64,000 bases of DNA from JAWLFI01 sp964626595 (lineage in GTDB: Bacteria; Bacteroidota; Bacteroidia; Chitinophagales; Saprospiraceae), in NCBI GenBank assembly GCA_964626595.1, contig CAZVFU010000003.1, forward strand, positions 10,536 through 74,535, read 5' to 3'. A program made the translations under genes and the position numbers. Each line of letters opens with the position of its first letter. The stretch's first letter is position 1. Shown here in pieces: positions 36,683-45,474 of this stretch. The notes under the pieces were generated by a model. That model ran no database searches, was not told the DNA's origin, and worked only from the letters and a program-made list of their open reading frames with translations.

Positions 36683-37999
36683 TTGAAAGTAAACACCTTA
36701 AAGTCTGATAAAGTTAACATTATAACGCTGGGATGTTCAAAAAACCTGGTGGATTCCGAGGAAATTCTAACTCAGTTGCGAGGCAATCAGATTGAAGCAG
36801 AGCATGAAAAGGAGGAAAGTGAGGCCAATATCATCATAGTTAATACCTGTGGGTTCATCGATTTAGCTAAAAAGGAGTCAGTAGATACGATTCTGCATTA
36901 TGCTGAGCAGAAGAAGCAAGGAGTAATTGAAAAGCTCTATGTTACCGGATGTTTATCTCAGCGATATAAAGATGATCTGGAAAAAGAGATCCCTGAGGTG
37001 GATGCTTTTTTTGGGACAATGGACTTGCCAGCCTTGTTAGCACGCTTTGAGGCTGATTATAAGCATGAACTCTTGGGGCAGCGCAATATTTCAACGCCCC
37101 AGCATTTCGCATATTTGAAAATCTCGGAAGGTTGCAATCGAACCTGCGCATTCTGCGCTATCCCGCTGATGCGCGGTAAACATCGCTCACAACCTATCGA
37201 AAATTTAGTTGAGGAAGCCAAGGGATTAGCTCGGATTGGAGTTAAGGAAATCAATCTTATCGCTCAGGAATTGACCTATTATGGCCTTGACCTGTATAAA
37301 CGTCGCGCCCTTCCTGAGTTGTTAGATGCATTGTCTGAAGTAGAAGGGATCGAATGGATTCGTTTGCACTATGCGTACCCTACTAAGTTTCCCAGAGAAA
37401 TTTTTGACGCTATGGTTAAAAATGATTCTGTCTGTAATTATTTGGATATTCCCTTACAACATGCATCAAATGATGTTCTGAATCGGATGCGTAGACAGAT
37501 TACGGTTGAGGAGACCAGGGACCTTTTGGACTATGCGAGAGCGGTAGTACCCCAATTAGCCTTGAGAACTACAGTGTTGGTGGGATTTCCGGGAGAAACC
37601 GAAGAGGAGTTTGAAGAGCTGTGCTCTTTTGTAGAGGAACAGCGTTTTGATAGATTAGGTGTTTTCAAATATTCACACGAAGAGAACACTCTGGCTCACG
37701 CATTGGAGGATGACGTACCTCCTGAAATTAAAGAGGAGAGAGCTCAATTAATTATGGAGATTCAGAGAGGTATTAATTGGGAAAAAAACCAGCGCTTAGT
37801 CGGAACCACACAACGTATGCTTGTTGACCGCTATGAATCCAATCATTTTGTGGGAAGAACATACAGAGACTCTCACGAGGTGGATAATGAGGTAAAAGTT
37901 CGGGCGGACAAACATTTCCTTCGAGTTGGAGACTTCACTATGGTAAATATAGTGGATGCCGATGATTTTAATCTATATGCAGAACCTTTAAGCACTTGA
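36683..37999 (+). CDS. rimO: Ribosomal protein S12 methylthiotransferase, TTG start
   Basis: The 438-residue protein has the N-terminal UPF0004 cluster motif TLGCSKNLVDSE and later cysteines, the radical-SAM site CNRTCAFCAIPLMRG, and a TRAM domain at the C-terminus. It methylthiolates an aspartate of ribosomal protein S12. GCSKNLVDSE separates RimO from MiaB. The start is TTG at 36683; no ATG or GTG exists upstream before the divergent gene or downstream before the first iron-sulfur motif. The promoter must overlap the coding region of the divergent barrel gene. Confidence 0.95.
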   Translation: MKVNTLKSDKVNIITLGCSKNLVDSEEILTQLRGNQIEAEHEKEESEANIIIVNTCGFIDLAKKESVDTILHYAEQKKQGVIEKLYVTGCLSQRYKDDLEKEIPEVDAFFGTMDLPALLARFEADYKHELLGQRNISTPQHFAYLKISEGCNRTCAFCAIPLMRGKHRSQPIENLVEEAKGLARIGVKEINLIAQELTYYGLDLYKRRALPELLDALSEVEGIEWIRLHYAYPTKFPREIFDAMVKNDSVCNYLDIPLQHASNDVLNRMRRQITVEETRDLLDYARAVVPQLALRTTVLVGFPGETEEEFEELCSFVEEQRFDRLGVFKYSHEENTLAHALEDDVPPEIKEERAQLIMEIQRGINWEKNQRLVGTTQRMLVDRYESNHFVGRTYRDSHEVDNEVKVRADKHFLRVGDFTMVNIVDADDFNLYAEPLST

Positions 38000-38015
38000 T
38001 CTTATTAGGTTAAGT

Positions 38016-38483
38016 ATGAGATTAAATTTAGATCAAGCGATATCTTACCTTAAAGATCCGATTTCTCTGGCTGTAGCAGTGCTCATTTTAAGTGTAATTA
38101 TTTCAACTGCCGGGATGTCTTTAGGGTGGTTTGGCTTGATAGAAACATACGATCTTTTCCCCTGGATGATTGCGGCTGCCATGCTTTTATACTATTCCTT
38201 TTTCACTGCGATTATATTGATGGTCACGCGAGACTCGGCCAGAGACTGGAGTAGGGCAATATATGGCTTTATGGGTTTCGTTCTCCTTAGTGGATTATAT
38301 GCATGGCTGTTGTCTGGGCTCAGTATTTATCAGGCTCAAACATACCAATCAATATATATCGTCTTAACTCTGGCATTTTTCGTCTTTTTGTCTATCGGTT
38401 CAACTGTGAAGTTTATTGTTGACTTTACTCATAAACGAGATGCGCAAGCAGATAAACGAACAGACACCCCAAAAAATCAATGA
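38016..38483 (+). CDS. Four-helix membrane protein of unknown function
   Basis: The 155-residue protein has four hydrophobic segments (about residues 15-40, 47-70, 83-102 and 112-132) and a charged tail ending in HKRDAQADKRTDTPKNQ. No family motif is recognised. It lies 16 bases after rimO and overlaps msrB by four bases (ATGA), so it is expressed with both. Confidence 0.75.
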   Translation: MRLNLDQAISYLKDPISLAVAVLILSVIISTAGMSLGWFGLIETYDLFPWMIAAAMLLYYSFFTAIILMVTRDSARDWSRAIYGFMGFVLLSGLYAWLLSGLSIYQAQTYQSIYIVLTLAFFVFLSIGSTVKFIVDFTHKRDAQADKRTDTPKNQ

Positions 38484-39004
38484 ATATGAATACGCGTTTT
38501 GTTTTAATTACCTGGATTTTTCTGCCTCTAATTTGGAGTTGCGGGTTTTCACAGAATGATAGTAATTCCGCCTTACCACAAGAGTTTGGTGACACGAACC
38601 CCAAGGCCAGTTTGACAAAAGTTGAGAAGTCAAGCTCGGAATGGAAAGAAGAATTAAGTCCCACTGCTTTTCGGGTGCTACGTGAAGAAGGGACTGAGCG
38701 AGCCTTTTCCGGGGAATACTGGAATCTAAAGAAAGAAGGAGTATACTCTTGTGCAGGCTGTGGCTTAGATCTATTTCATTCTGACCATAAATTCAAGTCA
38801 GGCACAGGCTGGCCTAGCTTTTATAAGCCTGTAGAAAAAGGCGTGATTGCTTATCGAGATGATGGCTCTTTTGGAATGAGCAGGGTAGAGGTTCACTGCG
38901 CTCAATGTGGCGGACATCAGGGACATGTGTTCCGCGATGGCCCGGAGCCTACCGGATTGAGATATTGCATTAATTCCGTATCACTCGATTTCCGGGAAGA
39001 GTAA
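38480..39004 (+). CDS. msrB: Peptide-methionine (R)-S-oxide reductase MsrB, lipoprotein form
   Basis: The 174-residue protein starts with a lipoprotein signal (LIWSC, Cys about residue 21) and a linker, followed by a complete MsrB domain: two zinc CxxC pairs (YSCAGCGL and VHCAQCGGH), TGWPSFYKP, GHVFRDGP and the catalytic cysteine in RYCINSVSLDF. It repairs oxidised methionine in proteins. The lipid anchor places it in the periplasm, so it needs an electron donor there; none is adjacent. It overlaps the preceding membrane-protein gene by four bases and converges with tyrS. Confidence 0.93.
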   Translation: MNMNTRFVLITWIFLPLIWSCGFSQNDSNSALPQEFGDTNPKASLTKVEKSSSEWKEELSPTAFRVLREEGTERAFSGEYWNLKKEGVYSCAGCGLDLFHSDHKFKSGTGWPSFYKPVEKGVIAYRDDGSFGMSRVEVHCAQCGGHQGHVFRDGPEPTGLRYCINSVSLDFREE

Positions 39005-39027
39005 AATCGCTATTATTATTTCTACTA

Positions 39028-40305
39028 CTACTCTGCAGAAAGAATGAATTTATTCTTCTTTCCGTTGTCGAGCAGGATATATTTTCCATGCAGTAAATAG
39101 CTGGTATTGATCAGGGCTTCTGGATCACTAAACTTGTCTTTATTAACAGCAACAGCATTTCCTTTTAACGCTCGGCGAGCTTCCGATTTCGAAGCACAAA
39201 TCTCTGTATGTTCTGACAATAACTCTAGCAATGGAATCCCTTTCTCGAGCTCAATTTTGCTTATGGAAAAAGCAGGGATTTCTTTCGCGATGATATCCAG
39301 GTCTTTGCGCTCCAGAGATTCGGCATCAGCAGCCTTCGCTTTTTTATTAAACAAAAATTGGGTCACTACCTGCGCAGAGTGAAATGCGGCATCAGAATGA
39401 ATTCGAGCCGTGATTTCAGCAGCTAATTGTTTTTTAACAGCTTGTGGGTTCTCGTCAATTTCGGAAATCAAATTCTCGATTTCCTCTCTGGGCTTCAGTG
39501 AAAAGTATTTTAAAAACTTCGCTAAGTCGGCATCACTCGTATTGAGCCAAAATTGATAAAAAGCGTAAGGTGATGTCATTTTTGGATCTAACCAAATATT
39601 TCCTTCCGCCGACTTCCCAAATTTTGTACCATCTGCTTTCGTCAATAAGGGAGTAGTCAGAGCGTAAGCATTTGCATCTGGAATATTCTTGCGAATAAAC
39701 TCAGTTCCTGAGGTGATATTCCCCCATTGATCAGATCCACCCATTTGCAATTGGCAGTTGTATTTTTCGTACAGCATCTGAAAGTCGTAGGCTTGAAGCA
39801 ACTGATAGGAAAATTCTGTAAATGAAATCCCCGCATCCATTCTGTTTTTAACAGATTCCTTAGATAGCATGTAATTGACCGTCAATACCTTACCCGCATT
39901 GCGCAAGAAGTCCAAAACATTCATATCCCGGTAGAAATCGAGATTATTTATTAAAAGGGCTTTGTTTTTACCCGATGAAAAATTGAGAAATTGAGATAGT
40001 TGCTGAAATTGAAACTCTAAATTTTGATCCAGCTCCTCTTCCGTCTTTAGCAGTCGCTCCTGGTCCTTTCCACTGGGGTCTCCAATGCGACCTGTGGCTC
40101 CTCCCATTAATACAATGGGAGTATGTCCGGACTCCTGAAATAATTTCAATATCATAATCTGAACATAGTTTCCGATGGTCAAAGAGGGAGCAGTTGGATC
40201 AAAACCAATATATCCAATGACTTGATCCTCAGAAAATAAGTTCTCGATATTCGGAGTATGATTATCAATCATTCCTCTCCACTTCATTTCTTCGTAAAAG
40301 TTCAT
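39028..40305 (-). CDS. tyrS: Tyrosyl-tRNA synthetase
   Basis: The 425-residue class I synthetase has YIGFDPTAPSLTIGN at the first signature position, GGSDQWGNITSG, and the KMSKS-type loop as KFGKS; a C-terminal S4 RNA-binding domain covers about the last 70 residues. In usual TyrRS the first signature reads HIGH or HIGN; here it reads TIGN, the first His replaced by Thr. Everything else is intact, so it is probably active. The leader has a candidate TACCTTTG -7 box shared with the divergent permease promoter. Confidence 0.95.
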   Translation of the reverse strand: MNFYEEMKWRGMIDNHTPNIENLFSEDQVIGYIGFDPTAPSLTIGNYVQIMILKLFQESGHTPIVLMGGATGRIGDPSGKDQERLLKTEEELDQNLEFQFQQLSQFLNFSSGKNKALLINNLDFYRDMNVLDFLRNAGKVLTVNYMLSKESVKNRMDAGISFTEFSYQLLQAYDFQMLYEKYNCQLQMGGSDQWGNITSGTEFIRKNIPDANAYALTTPLLTKADGTKFGKSAEGNIWLDPKMTSPYAFYQFWLNTSDADLAKFLKYFSLKPREEIENLISEIDENPQAVKKQLAAEITARIHSDAAFHSAQVVTQFLFNKKAKAADAESLERKDLDIIAKEIPAFSISKIELEKGIPLLELLSEHTEICASKSEARRALKGNAVAVNKDKFSDPEALINTSYLLHGKYILLDNGKKNKFILSAE

Positions 40306-40320
40306 GGGCGACTTTTAGTT

Positions 40321-40357
40321 CAAAGGTAATATAAATCCTTTTTCTCAAGTATATTTG
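40321..40357. promoter_or_regulatory. Divergent promoter pair for tyrS and the FtsX/LolE-like gene
   Basis: The minus strand has TACCTTTG at 40321-40328 (tyrS) with TTG 17 bases upstream, and the plus strand has TATATTTG at 40350-40357 (permease). Both match TAnnTTTG exactly. The plus box ends five bases before the permease ATG, which would give a leaderless mRNA. Confidence 0.55.
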
Positions 40358-40362
40358 TCATC

Positions 40363-41628
40363 ATGAGTGTCTCTTCCTTTATCGCCGCTAAAACATTTGA
40401 CCGAAGTAAGCGATCCTTTTCGGGGTTTATTATCAGGTTGACTACTGTCGCGGTAGCTTTGAGTATAAGTGTCATGATTATTGCCGTTTGTATTATCAAG
40501 GGCTTTCGAAGTGAAATCAGTGAAAAGGTCTTTGGCTTTTGGGGACATATTCATATCACGCACATTAATTCTCACGACTTTCAAGAGGTACCTTTAGTAG
40601 ATACCATGGACTGGGTGCAGTCTTTGGCTAATCTCCGTTCAGAATCCGTTCGGAATCACGAGCTTGGTACTTTTGTTGAGCCAGTAGATTACTTCCATAG
40701 AACAGCTCACCTTTCAGCTATTATGCAGACCGACGACAATATTGAAGGTCTCATCATGAAGGGAGTGGACTCCTTGTATAATTGGCCGGCCTTTCAACAA
40801 TATTTAGACACGGATACCCAGAGTCTGGCCAATTATAAGTTGGAAGGTCGGAATACCATCATATCCAGAACTACAGCCCGAAGGTTATCTCTGGAACAGG
40901 GCGACCAGGTCATTTTATACTTTATAAAGGACGGTAAAGAAATTCCAAGGCGGTTTACAGTGGAAGGAATTTACCATACAGGTATCCGCGAATTTGATGA
41001 AAAACTCGCTTTTGTGCCCTTGCCGGAACTGCAGGCTATTTTAGGTTGGTCTGATCGTCAGATCGGGGGTGTAGAAGTTTTTGTTTCCGACATTGAGCAG
41101 TTAGATGCTTTTTCTCGTTATGTCTATTTCGATGTGGTTCCTATGGATATTGTAGCCCGGTCTATCACCCAGCGTTTACAACCCATTTTTCAATGGCTTG
41201 AGTTACAAAAGGTTAATGAGCAGATTATCTTGTTGTTAATGATAGCGATTTGCATTCTCAACATGTCTACAGGAGTGCTGATTTTGATATTCGAGCGCAT
41301 GCGTATGTTGGGCCTACTTACCACATTAGGATACCCGCATAGTGTACTTCAGCGTATATTTCTGCATTATTCAGGATATATCGTGATTCGAGGGTTATTT
41401 TGGGGTAATTTGATTGGATTAGGCCTATGCGCCATACAATACTATTTCCAACCGATCACATTAGATGAGGAAAGTTATTATCTCGCTCACGCACCTATTC
41501 ATTTTGATTGGATTAAAATTGGGCTGATTAATGTAGCCAGTAGTATTTTAATCCTTGTGTTTATGGTTCTGCCTACCCTTCTTCTTCGAAAGATCGATCC
41601 CATTCGAGCACTGAGTTTCAGACAATAA
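40363..41628 (+). CDS. FtsX/LolE-type ABC transporter permease
   Basis: The 421-residue protein has one N-terminal helix (about 22-47), a long periplasmic domain, and three C-terminal helices (about 285-312, 335-358 and 385-408), the MacB/FtsX/LolCE topology. IICILNMSTGVLILIFERMR followed by GLLTTLGYP is the typical coupling-helix region. It probably extracts lipoproteins from the inner membrane (LolE/LolC role) with a LolD ATPase; the candidate at 1330-1992 is distant. An exporter role cannot be excluded. Confidence 0.85.
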   Translation: MSVSSFIAAKTFDRSKRSFSGFIIRLTTVAVALSISVMIIAVCIIKGFRSEISEKVFGFWGHIHITHINSHDFQEVPLVDTMDWVQSLANLRSESVRNHELGTFVEPVDYFHRTAHLSAIMQTDDNIEGLIMKGVDSLYNWPAFQQYLDTDTQSLANYKLEGRNTIISRTTARRLSLEQGDQVILYFIKDGKEIPRRFTVEGIYHTGIREFDEKLAFVPLPELQAILGWSDRQIGGVEVFVSDIEQLDAFSRYVYFDVVPMDIVARSITQRLQPIFQWLELQKVNEQIILLLMIAICILNMSTGVLILIFERMRMLGLLTTLGYPHSVLQRIFLHYSGYIVIRGLFWGNLIGLGLCAIQYYFQPITLDEESYYLAHAPIHFDWIKIGLINVASSILILVFMVLPTLLLRKIDPIRALSFRQ

Positions 41629-41643
41629 ATTATTTACTAACCG

Positions 41644-41758
41644 GTTGTTAACAACTTATTTAAGGACTGATACCCCTGCCAATACAGGAGTTTGGTGTTT
41701 TTATTAACATTGTGTTAATAAGTTTGCACATATTAGAGAAATCTTTAGTATAAATTTG
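41644..41758 (+). promoter_or_regulatory. Upstream region of nrdB-nrdA: palindrome and two -7 boxes
   Basis: GTTGTTAACAAC (41644-41655) is a perfect 12-bp palindrome. TAAGTTTG (41719-41726) and TAAATTTG (41751-41758) both fit TAnnTTTG, each with a TTTG 24 bases upstream, a little longer than the usual spacing. The 210 bases before nrdB hold no NrdR-like box that I can recognise, so control may rest on the palindrome. Confidence 0.4.
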
Positions 41759-41838
41759 CAACTCGTAATTATCTTTCTCGTTTAGATTCTGAAATTTCTG
41801 TCTATACTGACGCTTAATATCTGAAAATTAGAGCAATA

Positions 41839-42810
41839 ATGAGCCACGAACCTTTACTCACCGAGAATCCGAATCGCTTTGTATTATTCCCCATAAAACA
41901 TGACGATATCTGGAAGTATTACAAAGATTCCGAAGCTTGTTTCTGGACAGCGGAAGAGATTGACCTATCGGCAGACCTGTCCGATTGGAGCGATAAACTG
42001 AACGATGATGAACGCTATTTTATAAAGCACGTATTGGCCTTCTTTGCCGCCAGTGATGGAATCGTCAATGAGAACTTAGCTGAAAACATGGTCAATGAAG
42101 TCCAGTATACAGAGGCTAAATTTTATTATGGGTTTCAAATCATGATGGAGAATATTCACTCTGAAACCTACAGTCTCTTGATTGATACCTATATAAAAGA
42201 CCCCAAAGAAAAAGACTACCTTTTTAATGCCATCGACAATATGGATTGCGTGAAAAAGAAAGCAGATTGGGCCATGCGATGGATTGATGAGGGGTCTTTT
42301 CAGGAACGACTTATCGCATTTGCAGCAGTAGAGGGAATCTTTTTCTCTGGCTCTTTCTGTAGCATCTTCTGGCTTAAAAAGCGCGGCCTTATGCCCGGTC
42401 TTAGTTTTTCCAATGAGCTGATATCAAGAGATGAGGGCATGCATTGTGATTTCGCATGTTTGCTCTACAACAATCATATTGAAAACCAACTTTCCAAAGA
42501 AACCGTACGTAAGATTATCTCTGATGCGGTAGAGATAGAAAAAGAGTTTGTATCGGATGCCTTACCCGTGAATTTGATTGGAATGAATTCCGATTTGATG
42601 TGTCAATACATAGAATTTGTCGCTGATCGACTTTTAATTAGTTTGAATTGTGATAAGCTCTTCGAGGTAGAAAATCCCTTTCCCTGGATGGACCTGATAT
42701 CTCTTCAGGGGAAAACCAACTTTTTTGAAAAGCGCGTGGGAGACTACAAAAAGGCTGGCGTGGGTCAAGATCCTAAGGACAAAATCTTTTCGACAGACGA
42801 AGACTTTTAA
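41839..42810 (+). CDS. nrdB: Class I ribonucleotide reductase beta subunit
   Basis: The 323-residue ferritin-like protein has the metal ligands in FWTAEEIDLS, ENIHSETYSLL and SRDEGMHCDF, and keeps the radical tyrosine (ENIHSETY, the Tyr four residues after His). The sequence strongly resembles eukaryotic R2 (FWTAEEIDLS, MENIHSE-Y-SLL), unlike short E. coli-type NrdB. It generates the radical used by NrdA to make deoxyribonucleotides. It precedes nrdA by 23 bases. Confidence 0.96.
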   Translation: MSHEPLLTENPNRFVLFPIKHDDIWKYYKDSEACFWTAEEIDLSADLSDWSDKLNDDERYFIKHVLAFFAASDGIVNENLAENMVNEVQYTEAKFYYGFQIMMENIHSETYSLLIDTYIKDPKEKDYLFNAIDNMDCVKKKADWAMRWIDEGSFQERLIAFAAVEGIFFSGSFCSIFWLKKRGLMPGLSFSNELISRDEGMHCDFACLLYNNHIENQLSKETVRKIISDAVEIEKEFVSDALPVNLIGMNSDLMCQYIEFVADRLLISLNCDKLFEVENPFPWMDLISLQGKTNFFEKRVGDYKKAGVGQDPKDKIFSTDEDF

Positions 42811-42833
42811 ATCATAATAAATAAAGAAATATC

Positions 42834-45218
42834 ATGCAGGTACTTAAAAGAAGTGGAAAAAGGGAGGATGTTAGTTTTGATAAAATTACAGCCCGAATTA
42901 AGAAATTGTGCTACGGCTTAAATCAAATTCATGTGAAGCCCCTTGAAATTGCCCGACGCGTTATACAGGGCTTATATGACGGAGTGAGCACAAGTGACTT
43001 GGATAACCTGGCAGCTGAAACGGCAGCCAATATGGCAACCATCCATCCGGATTATGCCCTCCTTGCTGCCCGGATTTCCATAAGCAACCTACACAAGAAT
43101 ACGGAGAAATCGTTTTTCAAAACGATGAAAAAACTCCATGAATATGTGGATCCTAAAACCGGGCTTTCTGCCGGCATGATTAGTGATCAAACGATGGAAA
43201 TTATTTCAAAAAATAGGGATATTCTGGATTCCAGCATAGTCTACTCTCGCGACGATGCATTTGATTATTTCGGCTTCAAAACCCTCGAAAAATCTTATTT
43301 GCTTCGCATGGACGGAAAAGTGGTAGAGCGCCCTCAGCACATGATCATGCGAGCCGCAGTGGGCATTCACGGTGAGGATATCGAGTCGGCGATCGAAACC
43401 TATGATCTTATTTCTGAGAAATGGTTCATTCACGCCACACCCACATTATTTAATGCGGGAACACCCCGCCCTCAACTCTCTAGTTGCTTTTTGCTGAGCA
43501 TGACAGATGACAGCATTCCCGGCATATTTGAAACTCTGACCCGTTGTGCTAAAATCTCTCAATCCGCTGGTGGAATAGGACTAAGTGCGCACAACATTCG
43601 CGCCAAAGGATCCTACATAAAAGGAACAGGAGGTCAATCTAACGGCATTGTACCCATGCTGCGCGTATTTAATGATACCGCTCGATATGTAGATCAGGGT
43701 GGAGGTAAGCGCAAAGGAGCGTTTGCCGTCTATTTAGAACCCTGGCATGCAGATGTCTACGATTTTTTGGAACTGAAAAAGAACCACGGTAAAGAAGAGA
43801 TGCGCGCCCGGGATTTATTTTATGCCATGTGGATTCCGGATTTGTTTATGGAGAGGGTCCAAAACGATGAGATGTGGAGTCTATTTTGTCCGGCTGAGGC
43901 TCCAGGCCTCTATGACTGCCACGGTGGCGAATTTGAGCAGTTATACCACAAGTACGAGCGTGAAGGACGCGCGCGAAAGCAGGTAAAGGCACAGGAATTG
44001 TGGTTTGAAATTCTCGAATCTCAGATTGAAACCGGGACACCATATATTCTGTATAAGGATGCGGCCAATAAGAAATCCAACCAATCTAATTTGGGCACCA
44101 TCCGCTCAAGTAATCTATGTACGGAAATCATTGAGTACACGGCACCCGACGAAGTGGCGGTTTGTAATTTGGCCTCGATTTCACTTCCGAAATTTGTCAA
44201 AGAAGATGGCACATTCGATCATCAGAAGTTGTACGAAATTACAAGAGTGGTCACTCGGAACCTCAATAAGATCATAGACATCAATTACTATCCCATTCCC
44301 GAGGCCGAAAACTCAAATATGAGGCACCGCCCCATTGGAATTGGAGTACAAGGCTTAGCGGATGCGTTTATTTTGATGCGCTATCCGTTCGATAGCCCGG
44401 AGGCCCGAAAACTGAATCGAGATATATTTGAAACGATGTACTATGCGGCCCTTACGGAGTCTTGCGCTTTGGCTGAGAAGGAAGGAGCCTATTCCACTTT
44501 CGAAGGTTCGCCGGCTAGTCGAGGTGAATTGCAGTTTGACCTTTGGGGCGTAAGTCCATCCGACCGATGGAATTGGTCCGGGTTAAAAGCAGAAATTCAG
44601 GAAAAGGGCTTGCGAAACAGCTTGCTATTGGCCCCAATGCCGACAGCTTCAACGAGCCAGATATTGGGCAATAACGAGTGTATAGAACCCTACACCTCAA
44701 ATATTTATAGTCGAAGGACGCTTTCTGGAGAGTATGTGGTGGTCAATAAGCATTTGCTTCGGGATCTTATTGCACTTGATTTGTGGAATGACGATCTGAA
44801 ACAAGAGATGATGGCAGCTAACGGATCGATTCAAAAGATTGATGATATCCCTCAGGAAATCAAAGATTTGTATAAGACCGTGTGGGAAATGAGTCAAAAG
44901 GTCATCATCGATATGTCGGCGGATAGAGGCGCTTTTATATGTCAGAGTCAAAGTCTGAATTTATTCGTGGAAAACCCATCCTTCGGCAAGCTATCGAGTA
45001 TGCATTTTTATGCCTGGAAAGCAGGTCTGAAAACCGGTATGTATTATTTGCGCACCAAGGCTGCCGTCGATCCCATCAAATTTACTTTGGGAGACAAACA
45101 CCAGAAGAAATTCGCTAAAAATGGAGCCGTTTCCAGTCTTACCTCATCCTCGCCCGAGCCGGAATCGGAGGGATCGAGTTGCAGTATGGATGACGATTGT
45201 TTGATGTGCGGCGCATAA
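42834..45218 (+). CDS. nrdA: Class I ribonucleotide reductase alpha subunit
   Basis: The 794-residue protein has an ATP-cone (about residues 1-90), GTPRPQLSSCFLL with the first active-site cysteine, the radical cysteine and substrate loop NLCTEI in RSSNLCTEIIEYT, PMPTASTSQILGNNE, and the C-terminal redox cysteines CLMCGA. The N-terminal half (FDKITARIKKLCYG) and the CLMCG tail are the eukaryotic R1 arrangement. The ATP-cone implies dATP feedback control. A strong terminator follows, then repeat element D. Confidence 0.96.
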   Translation: MQVLKRSGKREDVSFDKITARIKKLCYGLNQIHVKPLEIARRVIQGLYDGVSTSDLDNLAAETAANMATIHPDYALLAARISISNLHKNTEKSFFKTMKKLHEYVDPKTGLSAGMISDQTMEIISKNRDILDSSIVYSRDDAFDYFGFKTLEKSYLLRMDGKVVERPQHMIMRAAVGIHGEDIESAIETYDLISEKWFIHATPTLFNAGTPRPQLSSCFLLSMTDDSIPGIFETLTRCAKISQSAGGIGLSAHNIRAKGSYIKGTGGQSNGIVPMLRVFNDTARYVDQGGGKRKGAFAVYLEPWHADVYDFLELKKNHGKEEMRARDLFYAMWIPDLFMERVQNDEMWSLFCPAEAPGLYDCHGGEFEQLYHKYEREGRARKQVKAQELWFEILESQIETGTPYILYKDAANKKSNQSNLGTIRSSNLCTEIIEYTAPDEVAVCNLASISLPKFVKEDGTFDHQKLYEITRVVTRNLNKIIDINYYPIPEAENSNMRHRPIGIGVQGLADAFILMRYPFDSPEARKLNRDIFETMYYAALTESCALAEKEGAYSTFEGSPASRGELQFDLWGVSPSDRWNWSGLKAEIQEKGLRNSLLLAPMPTASTSQILGNNECIEPYTSNIYSRRTLSGEYVVVNKHLLRDLIALDLWNDDLKQEMMAANGSIQKIDDIPQEIKDLYKTVWEMSQKVIIDMSADRGAFICQSQSLNLFVENPSFGKLSSMHFYAWKAGLKTGMYYLRTKAAVDPIKFTLGDKHQKKFAKNGAVSSLTSSSPEPESEGSSCSMDDDCLMCGA

Positions 45219-45262
45219 TTTTATTCCTCCCCGGAATAGGTAAGGTCATTTGACTTTCAGGG

Positions 45263-45294
45263 CCCTGCGATGGATTTCGCAGGGTCTTTTTTTC
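45263..45294 (+). terminator. Intrinsic terminator of nrdB-nrdA
   Basis: CCCTGCGA/TCGCAGGG form an 8-bp stem with a 6-base loop, followed by TCTTTTTTTCTTTT. The T-tract runs into the first G of repeat element D. Confidence 0.85.
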
Positions 45295-45298
45295 TTTT

Positions 45299-45474
45299 GG
45301 GCGTGCCCCTCGAGTGCCCTGCGGGCAGCTCGAGGGTCGGGCTATCCGCTCGTAGTCAGGGCCCCATGGGCCGGCATCCCTACGGCTCCGTGGGGCTTCC
45401 TTCAGTCGCCTACTCGCACTAGGGCTGCTTCGGCACATGCGTCCCTGACTGCCGCTACTATCCCTCACGCGGTG
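45299..45474 (+). repeat. GC-rich hairpin element, copy D
   Basis: It starts GGGCGTGCCCC and ends CTATCCCTCACGCGG. First hairpin: CCCTCGAG+TGCCC with GGGCA+CTCGAGGG (45307-45336), a 13-bp stem with one bulged G, followed by the core GGGTCGGGCTATCCGCTCG. A long-range stem AGTCAGGG (45354-45361) / CCCTGACT (45443-45450) encloses a further GCCCCA/TGGGGC stem. It lies directly behind the nrdA terminator. A second CTATCCTTCACGTG-like end around 45564-45577 may be a decayed partner. Confidence 0.8.

Noticed and set aside
41640..41838. NrdR box or B12 riboswitch before nrdB
   Set aside because: No pair of NrdR-type boxes and no B12-box were found; only a palindrome and -7 boxes are supported.
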